NCBI GenBank assembly: GCA_016704445.1
Contig: JADJAE010000160.1
Location: 372,001-436,000, forward strand
Origin: Deltaproteobacteria bacterium
GTDB lineage: Bacteria; Myxococcota_A; Polyangia; Polyangiales; Ga0077539
Reading direction: 5' to 3'
DNA: 64,000 bases
Shown here: one piece after another, positions 1 through 10,548 of the stretch
Numbering within the stretch: the first letter of the stretch is position 1
Layout of the letters: each line of letters begins with the position of its first letter
Program-made: the position numbers and the translations under genes
The notes under the pieces: model-generated
Databases searched by the model: none
What the model was told of the DNA's origin: nothing
What the model saw: the letters and a program-made list of their open reading frames with translations, nothing else

Positions 1-2
1 GG

Positions 3-395
3 TGCGGCGTCGGCTCGTGCGCCTCACCCTTCATCGCCCCTCCCGACGGAGGCCGCTTCACCGGCAACATGAACGGCCGCGGGACGCAGTCAGCGACCTG
101 CGGCTCGTCCTACAACAGCGGCGGCGTCGAGCGCATCTGGAGCTGGATCCCGTTGCGCTCGGGCACCGCGAACATCCGCCTCACGGGAGACTTCTGGCCT
201 GCGACGCTCTACGTGCGGCAGGGCGTCTGCGCGACGGGCAGCCAGATCGCCTGCAACTCGCAGACGGGTACCTGGCCGACCGAGACGGTGACCTTCGCTG
301 TCACCGCGGGCACGACCTACTTCGTGCTGGTGGACTGCCACTACAACGGCACCACCTACAACCCTCGCTACGACCTCACGATCACCGCGCCCTGA
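3..395 (+). CDS. C-terminal part of a secreted pre-peptidase-like domain protein (5' end outside window)
   Basis: The reading frame is open from the first bases of the window and stops at 393-395, so only the last 130 residues are visible. The segment is Gly/Thr/Cys-rich and beta-strand-like. It contains patterns such as TLYVRQGVC, IACNSQTG and TTYFVLVDCHYNG, and it ends in DLTITAP. This resembles the bacterial pre-peptidase C-terminal (PPC) type of beta-sandwich found at the ends of secreted myxobacterial proteins, where it usually accompanies a catalytic or adhesive domain upstream. The paired cysteines suggest an extracytoplasmic protein. It ends 3 bases before the convergent kinase gene's stop. 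The function of the full protein cannot be told from this piece. Confidence 0.7.
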   Translation, partial: CGVGSCASPFIAPPDGGRFTGNMNGRGTQSATCGSSYNSGGVERIWSWIPLRSGTANIRLTGDFWPATLYVRQGVCATGSQIACNSQTGTWPTETVTFAVTAGTTYFVLVDCHYNGTTYNPRYDLTITAP

Positions 396-398
396 GCC

Positions 399-2258
<1,860 letters not shown>

Positions 2259-2293
2259 GGCCGTGATGCTATCAGAGCCCGCGGCGCGCGCTC

Positions 2294-3667
2294 CTACGCC
2301 GCACCGGCACCCGCGCGAACGATGCGGTGGATCACGAACCCGTCCGTGCCATCGACGTCCGGCCGGAGCACCGTGCGCTCGTGGGCTGCGGCCCAGCCCG
2401 GCCGTTTCGCGAGCAGCGCCTCGACCGGCGCGTCGCCCTCCTCGGCCGTCAGCGTGCACACCGCGTAGAGCAGCACGCCGCCGGGCCGCACCCACCGCAC
2501 CGCCCGCTCCAGCACCGCGGTCTGGATCGCCGTCAGCTCCTTCCACGCCGACGCATCGCGCAGTCGCAGCATGAGGTCCGGCCGGTGCGCGAGCGTGCCG
2601 AGGCCCGAGCACGGGGCGTCGACCATCACCACGTCGTAGCCATCCGGCGGCGCCGCCGCCGCGAGGTCACCATCGCCGATCGTCAGGTCGACCGCGAAGG
2701 TACCCAGCGCGAGGTGCTCGGAGAGGCCCAGGCGAGCCAGGTTGGCCCGCAGCGTCTCGAGCTTCGCAGGGTGCTGATCGACCGCGTGGAGCGTCCCTCG
2801 ACCTTCCATCTGCGTGGCGAGCACGGCGGACTTCCCGCCCCTTCCGGCGCAGAGATCGAGCACGGCCATGCCCGGCTTCGCGCCCGCCATGAGCGCGACG
2901 ACCTGGGCGCCCTCCTCCTGGATGTCGAAGAGCCCCTCCTTCCACGCGGACGTGTAGCTGAGGTCGCCCGCGTGCTCGATGGACAGGGCGAGCTCCGACT
3001 TCTTCCCCAGGCTGATGACCGCGCCCGCGCGCTCGCGCTGGAGCCTCTCCATCAGCGCGCTTCGGTCGATGCGCAGCGGGTTGACCCGCACCGAGGACAC
3101 CGCGCTCCGCTCGAGCGCCGCCCGCAGCACCGACTCCACGGCCTCCTGCCCGAGGAGCGACCCGATGCGAACCCGCACCGCCACCGGGATCGCCCGCAGC
3201 GCGAGCCGCACCCGCTGGTCCGCCGGGAGCGGGTCTGGTCGTTCGCCGGCGATCCTCCGGAGCACGGCGTTGGCGAAGCCCGCGAGGCCCTTGGAGCGCC
3301 AGCGCTTCAGCGCATCGACGGCGGCGTCGACGGCGGCGGAGGGCGGGATGCGGTCGAGCGCGAGCACCTGATAGACCGCGACGCGAAGGACGTTGCGCGA
3401 CCAGGGGTCGAGCGCCTCGATGGAGCGCGCGCCGTTCTTGGCGAAGCGGGCGAGCTCGGCGTCGAGCACCGGGAGCGTGCGCAGGGCGCCGTAGACGAGC
3501 TCCGTGGCGAGGCCGCGATCGCGCGCCCCGAGGCTCGGAGTACGGGCGATGGCCGCGTCGAGGGCAGCGGCCGCGAAGGCGCCGTCGGCCTCGGTGCGGG
3601 TGAGCACCTCCGCGGCTCGCAACCGGGCATCACCGCGCAGCGCCTCTCGGGGAACCTGTCCAGACAT
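2294..3667 (-). CDS. rsmB: 16S rRNA cytosine-C5 methyltransferase RsmB
   Basis: A 457-residue protein close to the usual RsmB length (about 430-450). The ATG at 3667 opens a protein whose first 150 residues form a helical NusB-like RNA-binding domain (RDRGLATELVYGALR). The SAM-dependent methyltransferase follows, with VLDLCAGRGGKS as the SAM-binding loop, VDAPCSGLGTL as motif IV, and YAVCTL carrying the expected catalytic cysteine. RsmB methylates C967 of 16S rRNA (E. coli numbering). Two motifs deviate from the usual sequences: the SAM loop is CAGRGGKS rather than CAAPGGKT, and the catalytic TC is VC. Both retain the key Gly, Lys and Cys residues. The longer open frame upstream of 3667 has non-protein-like composition and was excluded. 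Confidence 0.9.
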   Translation of the reverse strand: MSGQVPREALRGDARLRAAEVLTRTEADGAFAAAALDAAIARTPSLGARDRGLATELVYGALRTLPVLDAELARFAKNGARSIEALDPWSRNVLRVAVYQVLALDRIPPSAAVDAAVDALKRWRSKGLAGFANAVLRRIAGERPDPLPADQRVRLALRAIPVAVRVRIGSLLGQEAVESVLRAALERSAVSSVRVNPLRIDRSALMERLQRERAGAVISLGKKSELALSIEHAGDLSYTSAWKEGLFDIQEEGAQVVALMAGAKPGMAVLDLCAGRGGKSAVLATQMEGRGTLHAVDQHPAKLETLRANLARLGLSEHLALGTFAVDLTIGDGDLAAAAPPDGYDVVMVDAPCSGLGTLAHRPDLMLRLRDASAWKELTAIQTAVLERAVRWVRPGGVLLYAVCTLTAEEGDAPVEALLAKRPGWAAAHERTVLRPDVDGTDGFVIHRIVRAGAGAA

Positions 3668-3740
3668 GGCCGGGGCTCTACCACGAGCGCGGCGTCCCGC
3701 GGCGGCGAACTCAGGCTTACCGCGTCGGGTAATCCCCGGG

Positions 3741-5663
3741 TCAGGAGCGGTTGTAGTTGGTGGTCTCGAGCAGGATGACGTTCGTGCGGCTGCGCGACTC
3801 GCCGACGGAGGTGACGTACACCGCCGGCCGGTCTTGCACCGGGCACACCTTCTCGCAGGCGCCGCAGCCGATGCAGAGCTGCGGGTCGACGTGGGGGCGC
3901 TGCACATGGACCATGTGACCGTTGCGGTCCGGGACGTCGACCTCCTCCACCCAGATCGCCTTCGGCGAGGTCGGGCAGAACTCCTCGCAGACGATGCACG
4001 GGGTGGCCATCGACCACGGCAGGCACCGACCCTGGTCGTAGAACGCCGTCCCGATCTTGATCGGCTCGACGTGTCGCACGGGGTTTCCGAGCTTCTGCTC
4101 CTCGGTGATCTTCTGGATCGCCCCGGTCGGGCACACCTGTCCGCAGAGCACGCAGGTCGGCTCGCAGTACCCGATGCGGGGAATGAGGATGGGGGTCCAC
4201 AAGCCCTCGATGCCGCTCTCCAGCAAAGCCGGATGGAGGGCGTTGTTGGGGCAGACCTTCATACACTCCGCGCAGCGGATGCATCGCTCCATGAATTCCC
4301 GCTCGGGCACCGAGCCGGGCGGCCGGATGAGCCGGTCGTAGTAGTTGCTGTCGAGGGTGTCGCTGGCTCGGGCGAGCGGGAGCACCGCGGCTCCGGTGGC
4401 GGCCGCGACGAGCACCTTCCGCCGGTCCATGCCGTCCTGCGCCAGCGTGGCGCTGCGACGGTTGGGCAGGAACCTGAACTTGATCACGTCCTCCGGGCAG
4501 GCGGTCTCGCAGTTGAGGCACATGTGACACTCGTCCTGCTTCCACTTCACGCCGCCCTGCGGGCTATCGGCCCCCTGGCAGTCGACGAGGCAGAGGTTGC
4601 AGTCGGTGCACTTGGAGTGGTCCTTCTCCATGCCGAAGAGGGCGTGGCGCGCGATGAGCCCGAGCGTCGCGCCGAGCGGGCAGAGCGCGCGGCACCAGAA
4701 GCGCGGGATCCATCGGTTTGCGAGCAGCACCGCGAAGAGCAACCCCCCGATGACCCAGGTCTGATGGAAGAAGTACTGCTTCGGCTGGAGCACCGTGGCG
4801 ACCAGCGCGTCGCGCGTCACGTCACTCCCTTGTTGGAAGAGATGGATGTTGGTCTGCGAGACCTGATCGAGCCCCCGACCGGTGACGTAGCTGATGGCCG
4901 GGAGCACCGCGAGCCCGATGGCCCGGACGCTTATGCAGATCGGGTCGAACAGGCCGCCGATGGCGCTCCCGCACACTGCCGCTACCAGGAAGGCCCCGAG
5001 AAGGTAGTACTTCACGTTCTGGTAGGGGTGGGTCATGTTGGCGCGCACGCGCCGTGCGCCCCCGGTACCGCTCTTCGGGTTGGGAAAGAGCCACGCGAAG
5101 AAATGGTGGAGCGTCCCGAAGGGGCAGATCCACCCGCAGAAGACCCGCCCGAAGACCACCGTGACCGCGACCATCCCGACGCTCCACCAGAGCGAGCGGT
5201 AGACGGTGTGCGATGACAGGAAGGTCATCAGCGCGACGAAGGGATCGGCGAGCAGGAAGCCCTCGACGGGGTAGGGCATGCGCACCGTCGCGCCGCCGCT
5301 GAAGCTCCCCCGAAACTCCGTCCTCACCAGCAGGAAGAGGAAGAGGAACAGGAAGGAGAACTGCGACACCCTCCGCGAGTTGCGGAGCGCGACGATGATC
5401 TTCCGCGCTGGAATCCCCGACCCGGGTCGCTTGTGAGGCTTGCGCTTCTCCCGCCACCAGTTGCGCGCCCGCTCGACCACGCCGGTCGCCGAGCGCGCGA
5501 TCGGTGCCGCTACCGGGGGAGCGACCGCGGCCGCAGGGGCCACGAGATCCTTGGCAATGACCACCGGCGCGGGCGTGTGCGCCAGGGAGGGCCCATCGAG
5601 CGACGGAACCTCGCCGACGACGCCGAGCCAGGGGAGGGGAAGGGGAAGGTCTCCTCCGCTCAC
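3741..5663 (-). CDS. Membrane polyferredoxin, NapH/CcoG-like half fused to NapG-like half
   Basis: A 640-residue iron-sulfur membrane protein. Residues 1-95 are a Pro/Ala-rich cytoplasmic tail. The NapH/CcoG-type core follows, with several TM segments (about 100-113, 158-172, 220-240, 300-316) and the signature CGWICPFGTLH (176-186); a second Cys pair, WCRALCPLG, lies near 323. Two ferredoxin clusters come next (CTDCNLCLVDC at 352, CHMCLNCETACP at 379). A second twin-arginine-like segment, DRRK followed by a hydrophobic stretch (413-432), then precedes a NapG/MauM-like ferredoxin with CIRCAECMKVCP (461), CEPTCVLCGQVCP (500), CIVCEEFCP (556) and CIGCGACEKVCP (597). It therefore looks like a fusion of two normally separate quinol-oxidising partners. 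ATGA overlap with the DUF362 gene upstream indicates coupled translation. Electron donor and acceptor are unknown. Confidence 0.85.
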   Translation of the reverse strand: MSGGDLPLPLPWLGVVGEVPSLDGPSLAHTPAPVVIAKDLVAPAAAVAPPVAAPIARSATGVVERARNWWREKRKPHKRPGSGIPARKIIVALRNSRRVSQFSFLFLFLFLLVRTEFRGSFSGGATVRMPYPVEGFLLADPFVALMTFLSSHTVYRSLWWSVGMVAVTVVFGRVFCGWICPFGTLHHFFAWLFPNPKSGTGGARRVRANMTHPYQNVKYYLLGAFLVAAVCGSAIGGLFDPICISVRAIGLAVLPAISYVTGRGLDQVSQTNIHLFQQGSDVTRDALVATVLQPKQYFFHQTWVIGGLLFAVLLANRWIPRFWCRALCPLGATLGLIARHALFGMEKDHSKCTDCNLCLVDCQGADSPQGGVKWKQDECHMCLNCETACPEDVIKFRFLPNRRSATLAQDGMDRRKVLVAAATGAAVLPLARASDTLDSNYYDRLIRPPGSVPEREFMERCIRCAECMKVCPNNALHPALLESGIEGLWTPILIPRIGYCEPTCVLCGQVCPTGAIQKITEEQKLGNPVRHVEPIKIGTAFYDQGRCLPWSMATPCIVCEEFCPTSPKAIWVEEVDVPDRNGHMVHVQRPHVDPQLCIGCGACEKVCPVQDRPAVYVTSVGESRSRTNVILLETTNYNRS

Positions 5664-6757
5664 GTGATCACCATGGGTCGTCGCGCGTGGTTGAGGGCGA
5701 ACGCGACCGCCGCCGGGTCTTCACCCTCCGGCACCCAGAGCGCGCGCCGCTCGACGCTCCCATCGTCGAGCACGGCGACCTCCCGAGGACGGAGGGTCTG
5801 CCATTGCATGGTTCCGAGGTGCCGCTCCTGCCCCATACGCAGATAGGGAAGGTTCTCCGGACGTTGTCCGATGAGGGTGCAGCCGAAGGCGTCGATCGCG
5901 ACCTGATCGATGGAAGCGAGCACGGTATTCATCCTCTGGGTGTCATCGATGTTGCCGCCCTGCGGCCCGTTTCGCATCATCACCCGGATGCCGTCGACCA
6001 CCGTGAGCGTCGGACGCATGAACGTCGCGAGGTCTGCAATGGACACGTCGATCGATTGATGAAGCCTGTTACGGCGCCCGCCGAGGGTGCCATACCAGTT
6101 CTTCATGGCAGCGGTGTATTTGGCCAGATTGTGGTGCTTGGCCACCGGGCAATTGATGACCTTGTCCGCTTCGATGAGGGTTCGATAGACGGGCCACTCG
6201 TCGAGCACCTCGCCGCCGAGACGCATCGAGCGAAACTTGTGCTCCGCGGGCAGCACGACCTCCGCGCCAGCGCGATGGGCCTTCGCCCAGATTCCGCTGC
6301 GCTGGAAGCACCGGCCCGGATCGTTGCAACTGGCGTCGGTGACGATGACCTTGCGCGCGCCCGAGTCGAGCGCCATCCGGACGACCGCGGCGACCACCTC
6401 GGGGTTGGTGTTGGCTGCCTGGAGCGGCGTACGGTCCCAACCGATATTCGGTTTGACCACCACGATGTCGCCTCGGGAAATGAATCGGCCCATGCCCCCG
6501 AGGGCCGCGAGCGCCTGCTCCACGAGGGCCGTCGGCGCGGTGGTCGCCGTCCCCCGAGCCACAACGAAGTCGCTCGGCCCGCCGCGGTCGCTGCGATGAT
6601 AATCGCGCACCTCGCGAACGCCCGTGCTCGCCCCGAGGTCCCACCCCCCGCGATCGAAGGCCAGCTTTGCGGTCAACCCGGCGGCGCCAAGGACGGCGAG
6701 GGACTTCCCCCCTCGGATCAAGAGCTCTCGGCGAGTCGGTCTGGGATCGGCACTCAT
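5660..6757 (-). CDS. Tat-exported DUF362 domain protein
   Basis: A 365-residue protein starting at ATG 6757. The N-terminus carries a twin-arginine signal (TRRELLIRGG, RR at 9-10) and a hydrophobic core (SLAVLGAAGLTAKLAF), so it is probably exported folded. The body matches the DUF362 type: IVVVKPNIGWDRTP, VIVTDASCNDPGRCF, VINCPVAKHHNLAKYTAAMKN and LTVVDGIRVM. DUF362 proteins are often encoded beside or fused to ferredoxin domains and are thought to bind a metal or Fe-S centre, but no reaction is established. Its stop overlaps the start of the polyferredoxin by 4 bases, and the DUF6599-like lipoprotein lies 96 bases upstream. The three genes probably form one redox module in the periplasm and membrane. 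Confidence 0.85.
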   Translation of the reverse strand: MSADPRPTRRELLIRGGKSLAVLGAAGLTAKLAFDRGGWDLGASTGVREVRDYHRSDRGGPSDFVVARGTATTAPTALVEQALAALGGMGRFISRGDIVVVKPNIGWDRTPLQAANTNPEVVAAVVRMALDSGARKVIVTDASCNDPGRCFQRSGIWAKAHRAGAEVVLPAEHKFRSMRLGGEVLDEWPVYRTLIEADKVINCPVAKHHNLAKYTAAMKNWYGTLGGRRNRLHQSIDVSIADLATFMRPTLTVVDGIRVMMRNGPQGGNIDDTQRMNTVLASIDQVAIDAFGCTLIGQRPENLPYLRMGQERHLGTMQWQTLRPREVAVLDDGSVERRALWVPEGEDPAAVAFALNHARRPMVIT

Positions 6758-6853
6758 GACGTGCCCGCAATCTACCCGCCACCCCCCGGCATCAGCAACC
6801 CGATGGGCTATTTCTGCGGCATCGCGAGCGGTTCGCCGGGGGGAAACCGGGCG

Positions 6854-7900
6854 TCAGGGCAGGGCGGTGACGATGGCCCGGAGCCGCTCGCTCCGACCTT
6901 CCGGAGCCAGCGGGGGGAGCACCTCGGGAGCGGGAGCGCCCACGACGACCACGGTCACGCCCTTCCTGGCAGCCGCGAGCGTCGGGGTGCTGAACGCCTC
7001 CTCGCCCACGCCCGGGAGGGCAGTCGCGCCCGGGACCCGGAACCGCTGGAGCAGCGCCCGAGCCTCATCCGCAGATCCACGCGTCATGACCGCGACGCGG
7101 TACCGCTGGTTACCCGCGGCCTCGTAATGACCGACCCACCCCGCGCCCGTCTGTTCGAGTCCGAGCACGCCGTTGGAGAGGTAGGTCGCGCCGCCCCAGA
7201 CGAGCCCTTCGACGGGCAACGCACGCGCGCCGGCGGGCGGAGTGACGTCGCCCGGAATCGCCCCGGCGAGCCTGGACGCGAGCGCGGGGAGCACTTCCCT
7301 GGCTGCCGAGGCGAGCGCGCTCTCATCCTGCTCTCCCGAGTCGTCTGCGAGGTTCAATTGAACAAGGTATTGACCCTTCCAGAACACGAGCTGGCTCGTG
7401 CCAAGAAAGCCGCCGCCGCCATGGGCGACCGCGCGTGAGCGCATGGACGCGGGGTCGCGCGAGTCGCTGAGCAGCATCGAATACTGCCCGAACGCGCCCA
7501 GCGGCGAGCCCATGTCGTAGACCTCGGCGGTCACCACGAGCTCGGTGCCCGCCTTGCGGTAATCCGTACGGGCGAGCTGGCGGAAGCCGTAAGAGATGTA
7601 CTTCTCCCCCGCACCGTCGATGAGCTGGAAGAGCTCTTGACCGTTGACAAGGCGCACCGCACCGGACTGCGACCACCCCGGGAGCGTGGCTCCCTGAGGG
7701 AGAAACCTGCCGGTCTCGCGAAAGGCGTCGGCCGCCGCGGGGGGATCGATGGAGGCCGCGGGGGGAGCGCCGGGCCGGGCCGCCGGAGCGGGAGCCGCGG
7801 CCGCAGGAGCGTGCGCAGCCGCGGCGCCCGGTCGCTGTGGAGGGTCGCGTCGACAAGCCGCCGCAAGGGAGAGGATCAGGAAGAGGGGAGTACGGTTCAT
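6854..7900 (-). CDS. DUF6599-like lipoprotein
   Basis: A 348-residue protein. The start at ATG 7900 was chosen because it gives a lipoprotein signal (LFLILSLAAAC, lipobox Cys at about 16); the open frame upstream of it is not protein-like. An Ala/Pro-rich tether (17-60) precedes a globular domain with GAGEKYISYGFRQL, AEVYDMGSPLGAFGQYS and FLGTSQLVFWKGQYLVQL. These match what I recall of the DUF6599 family, which often sits next to DUF362 and polyferredoxin genes. It is the first gene of that three-gene cluster, divergent from the pilus operon. It is probably anchored to a membrane and may be an accessory of the redox complex. The family assignment is from memory of the conserved segments, not from a search. 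Confidence 0.7.
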   Translation of the reverse strand: MNRTPLFLILSLAAACRRDPPQRPGAAAAHAPAAAAPAPAARPGAPPAASIDPPAAADAFRETGRFLPQGATLPGWSQSGAVRLVNGQELFQLIDGAGEKYISYGFRQLARTDYRKAGTELVVTAEVYDMGSPLGAFGQYSMLLSDSRDPASMRSRAVAHGGGGFLGTSQLVFWKGQYLVQLNLADDSGEQDESALASAAREVLPALASRLAGAIPGDVTPPAGARALPVEGLVWGGATYLSNGVLGLEQTGAGWVGHYEAAGNQRYRVAVMTRGSADEARALLQRFRVPGATALPGVGEEAFSTPTLAAARKGVTVVVVGAPAPEVLPPLAPEGRSERLRAIVTALP

Positions 7901-8105
7901 CGCCCCCGGGTGATACGGTGCTGACCGATGAACCCGCCAGCCATCGCTCCCCCATCGTCGTCGACGCGCCCACCCCCGCCGCCATACACACCGCTGTCGG
8001 GAGGACTGCGCAGGGTCCGCAATGATTGCGGGGTCACGCAAGGGGGCTTCGTGGAGGGGGAGGGACACCGGGATTTCCGCTGTCTTTTCCAGCATCACGA
8101 TGGTA

Positions 8106-8121
8106 GGGCACACCCGTTGCA
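8106..8121 (+). promoter_or_regulatory. Possible sigma-54 (-24/-12) promoter of the minor-pilin operon
   Basis: The sequence GGGCACACCCGTTGCA matches the sigma-54 consensus TGGCAC-N5-TTGCA except at the first base. GG (8107-8108) and GC (8119-8120) are separated by the required 10 bases. Sigma-54/PilR control of pilus genes is established in Pseudomonas and Myxococcus. A start point 12 bases beyond the GC would be near 8132, only 3 bases before the chosen GTG, so the message would be almost leaderless. That is a reason for caution. Confidence 0.4.
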
Positions 8122-8134
8122 GTCTACGCACTCC

Positions 8135-8731
8135 GTGACGTTTCGTGATCGCCAGACCGGCTTCTCACTCCTGGAACTGATGATCGTCGTGGTCATCATC
8201 GGGATCGTGACCGCGCTGGCGCTGCCGGGTATGGCGCAGGCCTCGCGGGAGCGTCGCATCCAGCAGGCGGCGGTGACGGTCCTCGACATCGCCCGCGAGG
8301 TTCGCACCCGGGCCATGTACCGGGGGCGCGCCCAGACCCTGATCATCACCCAGAGCGGCGCGGCGATCCGGCTCGACGCCTATGAGGGCAGCTCGCCGTC
8401 CTGCAGGCTCTCCAACTTCGGTCCGGGGGCCCTCGACCCTGCCCAGCGGGTCGCCAATCTCGACCTCACGGACGCTCGCTTCAGCCGCGACAACCTCGGG
8501 GCCAGCATCGCGCTCCCCGCTGCGACCACCTACCTGCAGATCTGCTACACGCCGCTCGGAGCCGCGTTCTATTCGGTGACCCCGATCGTGACGGCCAGCG
8601 AGGGGTGGAACAATGACACCAGCATGCTCGGCATGGGTGGGGTCTTCCAGATCAACGTCTTCCAGACGACGGGCGGGGCAACCCGCCGGATCCTGATTCC
8701 GCTCGGGGGCATGCCGAGGATGCGGACATGA
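8135..8731 (+). CDS. Type IV pilus minor pilin, FimT/GspH type
   Basis: A 198-residue prepilin. GTG 8135 was chosen because it gives a short positively charged leader of 9 residues ending in Gly before the cleavage site (QTG/FSLLELM). Phe is at +1, Glu at +5, and the usual hydrophobic helix follows (IVVVIIGIVTALALPG). The remainder resembles the GspH/FimT beta-rich globular domain and ends in RILIPLGGMPR. Minor pilins of this class form part of the initiating tip complex of type IV pili after processing by the prepilin peptidase PilD. An in-frame ATG at 7928 would add 69 residues of unlikely composition. The stop overlaps the next gene by 4 bases (ATGA). Confidence 0.88.
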   Translation: MTFRDRQTGFSLLELMIVVVIIGIVTALALPGMAQASRERRIQQAAVTVLDIAREVRTRAMYRGRAQTLIITQSGAAIRLDAYEGSSPSCRLSNFGPGALDPAQRVANLDLTDARFSRDNLGASIALPAATTYLQICYTPLGAAFYSVTPIVTASEGWNNDTSMLGMGGVFQINVFQTTGGATRRILIPLGGMPRMRT

Positions 8732-9324
8732 GTCGCAAGCGAACCGCCCAGGCGGGCTACACGATGGTCGAGGTTCTCGCGGCGATGGCCGTCCTCGGGA
8801 CCGGTCTGCTCGGCATCGTCGCGATGCAGAGCACCGCGGTCAACGCCAACCAGCGCGCGCAGGAGATCACCATGGCGACCAACCTCGCCCGCCGTTGGCA
8901 GGATCGCCTCCGGCGTGACTCCTACCAGTGGACCACGCCGTCGCAGTCCAACCCCGTCAGCAACATCGCGGCGACCTGGTACCTGTCGCGCCTCGGCGCG
9001 AGCCAGACGACCAACTGGTACGTCCCCGACCCGCCCTCGATGTCCGTCGCGGCGCTTCCCGAGACGGCGGCCTTCGACTACTTCGGCAACGACGTCCCGA
9101 CCACCGACTCGCGAGCCTACTACTGCACCCAGGTCCGCCTGACCGCGCTCATCCCCAATCAGCTCATCCGGGCCGAGGTCAGGGTCTGGTGGTATCGGCA
9201 GGGCGGCGTTCGACCGATGACCTACACCGACTGCGCCCGCTCGGCGACCGCTTCGGTGAGCACCGACACCACCAACATCCGATCGATCTATGTGAGTCAG
9301 ACCATTCAGAGGCACGACTCATGA
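8728..9324 (+). CDS. pilV: Type IV pilus minor pilin PilV-like
   Basis: A 198-residue prepilin with an 11-residue leader and cleavage motif QAG/YTMVEVLAAM, with Glu at +5. The hydrophobic helix continues as VLGTGLLGIVAMQ, and the sequence VNANQRAQEITMATNLA is typical of PilV. The C-terminal half carries several Tyr/Trp-rich strands and two cysteines (YYCTQ, YTDCARS) that may form a disulfide. Translation is probably coupled to the preceding fimT-like gene and to pilW through ATGA overlaps on both sides. The gene order fimT-pilV-pilW-pilX-pilY1 supports the pilus rather than type II secretion assignment. Confidence 0.85.
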   Translation: MSRKRTAQAGYTMVEVLAAMAVLGTGLLGIVAMQSTAVNANQRAQEITMATNLARRWQDRLRRDSYQWTTPSQSNPVSNIAATWYLSRLGASQTTNWYVPDPPSMSVAALPETAAFDYFGNDVPTTDSRAYYCTQVRLTALIPNQLIRAEVRVWWYRQGGVRPMTYTDCARSATASVSTDTTNIRSIYVSQTIQRHDS

Positions 9325-10529
9325 GGCGCCGCGAGCAGGGCTATACGCTCGTCGAGCTCCTCATCTCGATCCTCCTCACGTCGATCGTCGTGTCTGCGCT
9401 GTACGCGGTCTCTCGCACGGCGACTGACACCTTCAATCAGCAGCAGCGCACCGCGGAGATGCAGCTCCGCCTCCGCTTCGCCATGGAGCAGATTCGCGCG
9501 GACCTCTCGCGCGCGGGATACATGTCGACGCCCAACAGCGCGATCGACCCTCGGGTGTGCCCCCGTCCGACGACGGCGTATCAGGGGCTGGAGATCGTGC
9601 GGACGTCGCCGAACCCTACAGTGCTCCCCACGGACAACCTGCACATCAACCCGATCACTCTCCGCATGACGGGTAACTACGTCACGGCCGATGAGTACAC
9701 GGTGGCTGGCGTCTCGGGTTCGACGGTCTCCCTCCAGAATCAGTCGCCCCAGTGGACGCGGGTGCAGAGTCAGGCTGAGTTCAATCGCATCTTCGGCACC
9801 GCGATGTCGCCGCGGCTCATTCGCATCATGAGCACCTCCGGGCAGATGCAGTTCGCCGTCTCGATGGGCGGAACCTGGGTGAATTCCAGCTCCACCGGAC
9901 TCCCGACGCTCCTTCTGACCACGACCCCGCTCGTCCAGGGCGCGGGAGCGAGCGCGAGCTCCGCGGGCGCCGGCTGCGGCCTCGCGGGCCTCGGAGTAGG
10001 CGCCACGGTCGCGCCGATCATGATGGTCGAGTATCAGATCGGCAGCCTCGCGGCGCGCCTCGGCGAGCTCTACCCGGTGGACTCCGCGGCGCGCGCTGCG
10101 AAGACCGACCTGATCCGGCGCGAGTTCGATCTGCGCCCCGGCCCCGAGGAGGTCACGACCGCCGCGCGCCTCGTCGGCGAGTACGCGGTCGACTTCGACG
10201 CGACCGTTGCCTACGACATCGGCAATCCCACCAACAGCATCGTCGCGCAGCCGGCCATGCGCACGCTCGCCTTCGGCGACTCCAACATCACCAACCTGGT
10301 GGGAAGCGTCACCGGCGGCTCCGCCCGGCCGCAGCAGGTTCGCTCGCTGATCGTTCGCCTGTCGATCCGCGACCGGGATCAGGAGCCCAGCTTCGGCTGG
10401 GTTGCCCGCGGGACGACGTCCGCGCTCACGCGCTTCCGGGTCTATGACAACCGAACGGGCGCCGCGCGCGTGCGCTCGCTCGTCACGGAGATCGCGGTTC
10501 CCAACCTTGCGATTCGCAATCTCCGTTGA
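9321..10529 (+). CDS. pilW: Type IV pilus minor pilin PilW-like
   Basis: A 402-residue prepilin starting at ATG 9321 and overlapping pilV by 4 bases. The leader MRRREQG precedes the cleavage motif G/YTLVELLISI, with Glu at +5 and a 20-residue hydrophobic helix. The sequence FNQQQRTAEMQLRLRFAMEQIRADL after it is the conserved PilW coiled region. The large Ser/Thr-rich C-terminal domain probably contributes to the tip minor-pilin complex. A 19-base gap separates it from pilX. It is larger than P. aeruginosa PilW (about 270 residues); the added part lies mainly between residues 100 and 300 and has no recognised motif. Confidence 0.85.
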   Translation: MRRREQGYTLVELLISILLTSIVVSALYAVSRTATDTFNQQQRTAEMQLRLRFAMEQIRADLSRAGYMSTPNSAIDPRVCPRPTTAYQGLEIVRTSPNPTVLPTDNLHINPITLRMTGNYVTADEYTVAGVSGSTVSLQNQSPQWTRVQSQAEFNRIFGTAMSPRLIRIMSTSGQMQFAVSMGGTWVNSSSTGLPTLLLTTTPLVQGAGASASSAGAGCGLAGLGVGATVAPIMMVEYQIGSLAARLGELYPVDSAARAAKTDLIRREFDLRPGPEEVTTAARLVGEYAVDFDATVAYDIGNPTNSIVAQPAMRTLAFGDSNITNLVGSVTGGSARPQQVRSLIVRLSIRDRDQEPSFGWVARGTTSALTRFRVYDNRTGAARVRSLVTEIAVPNLAIRNLR

Positions 10530-10548
10530 AGGCGAACAGAGGACTCGA

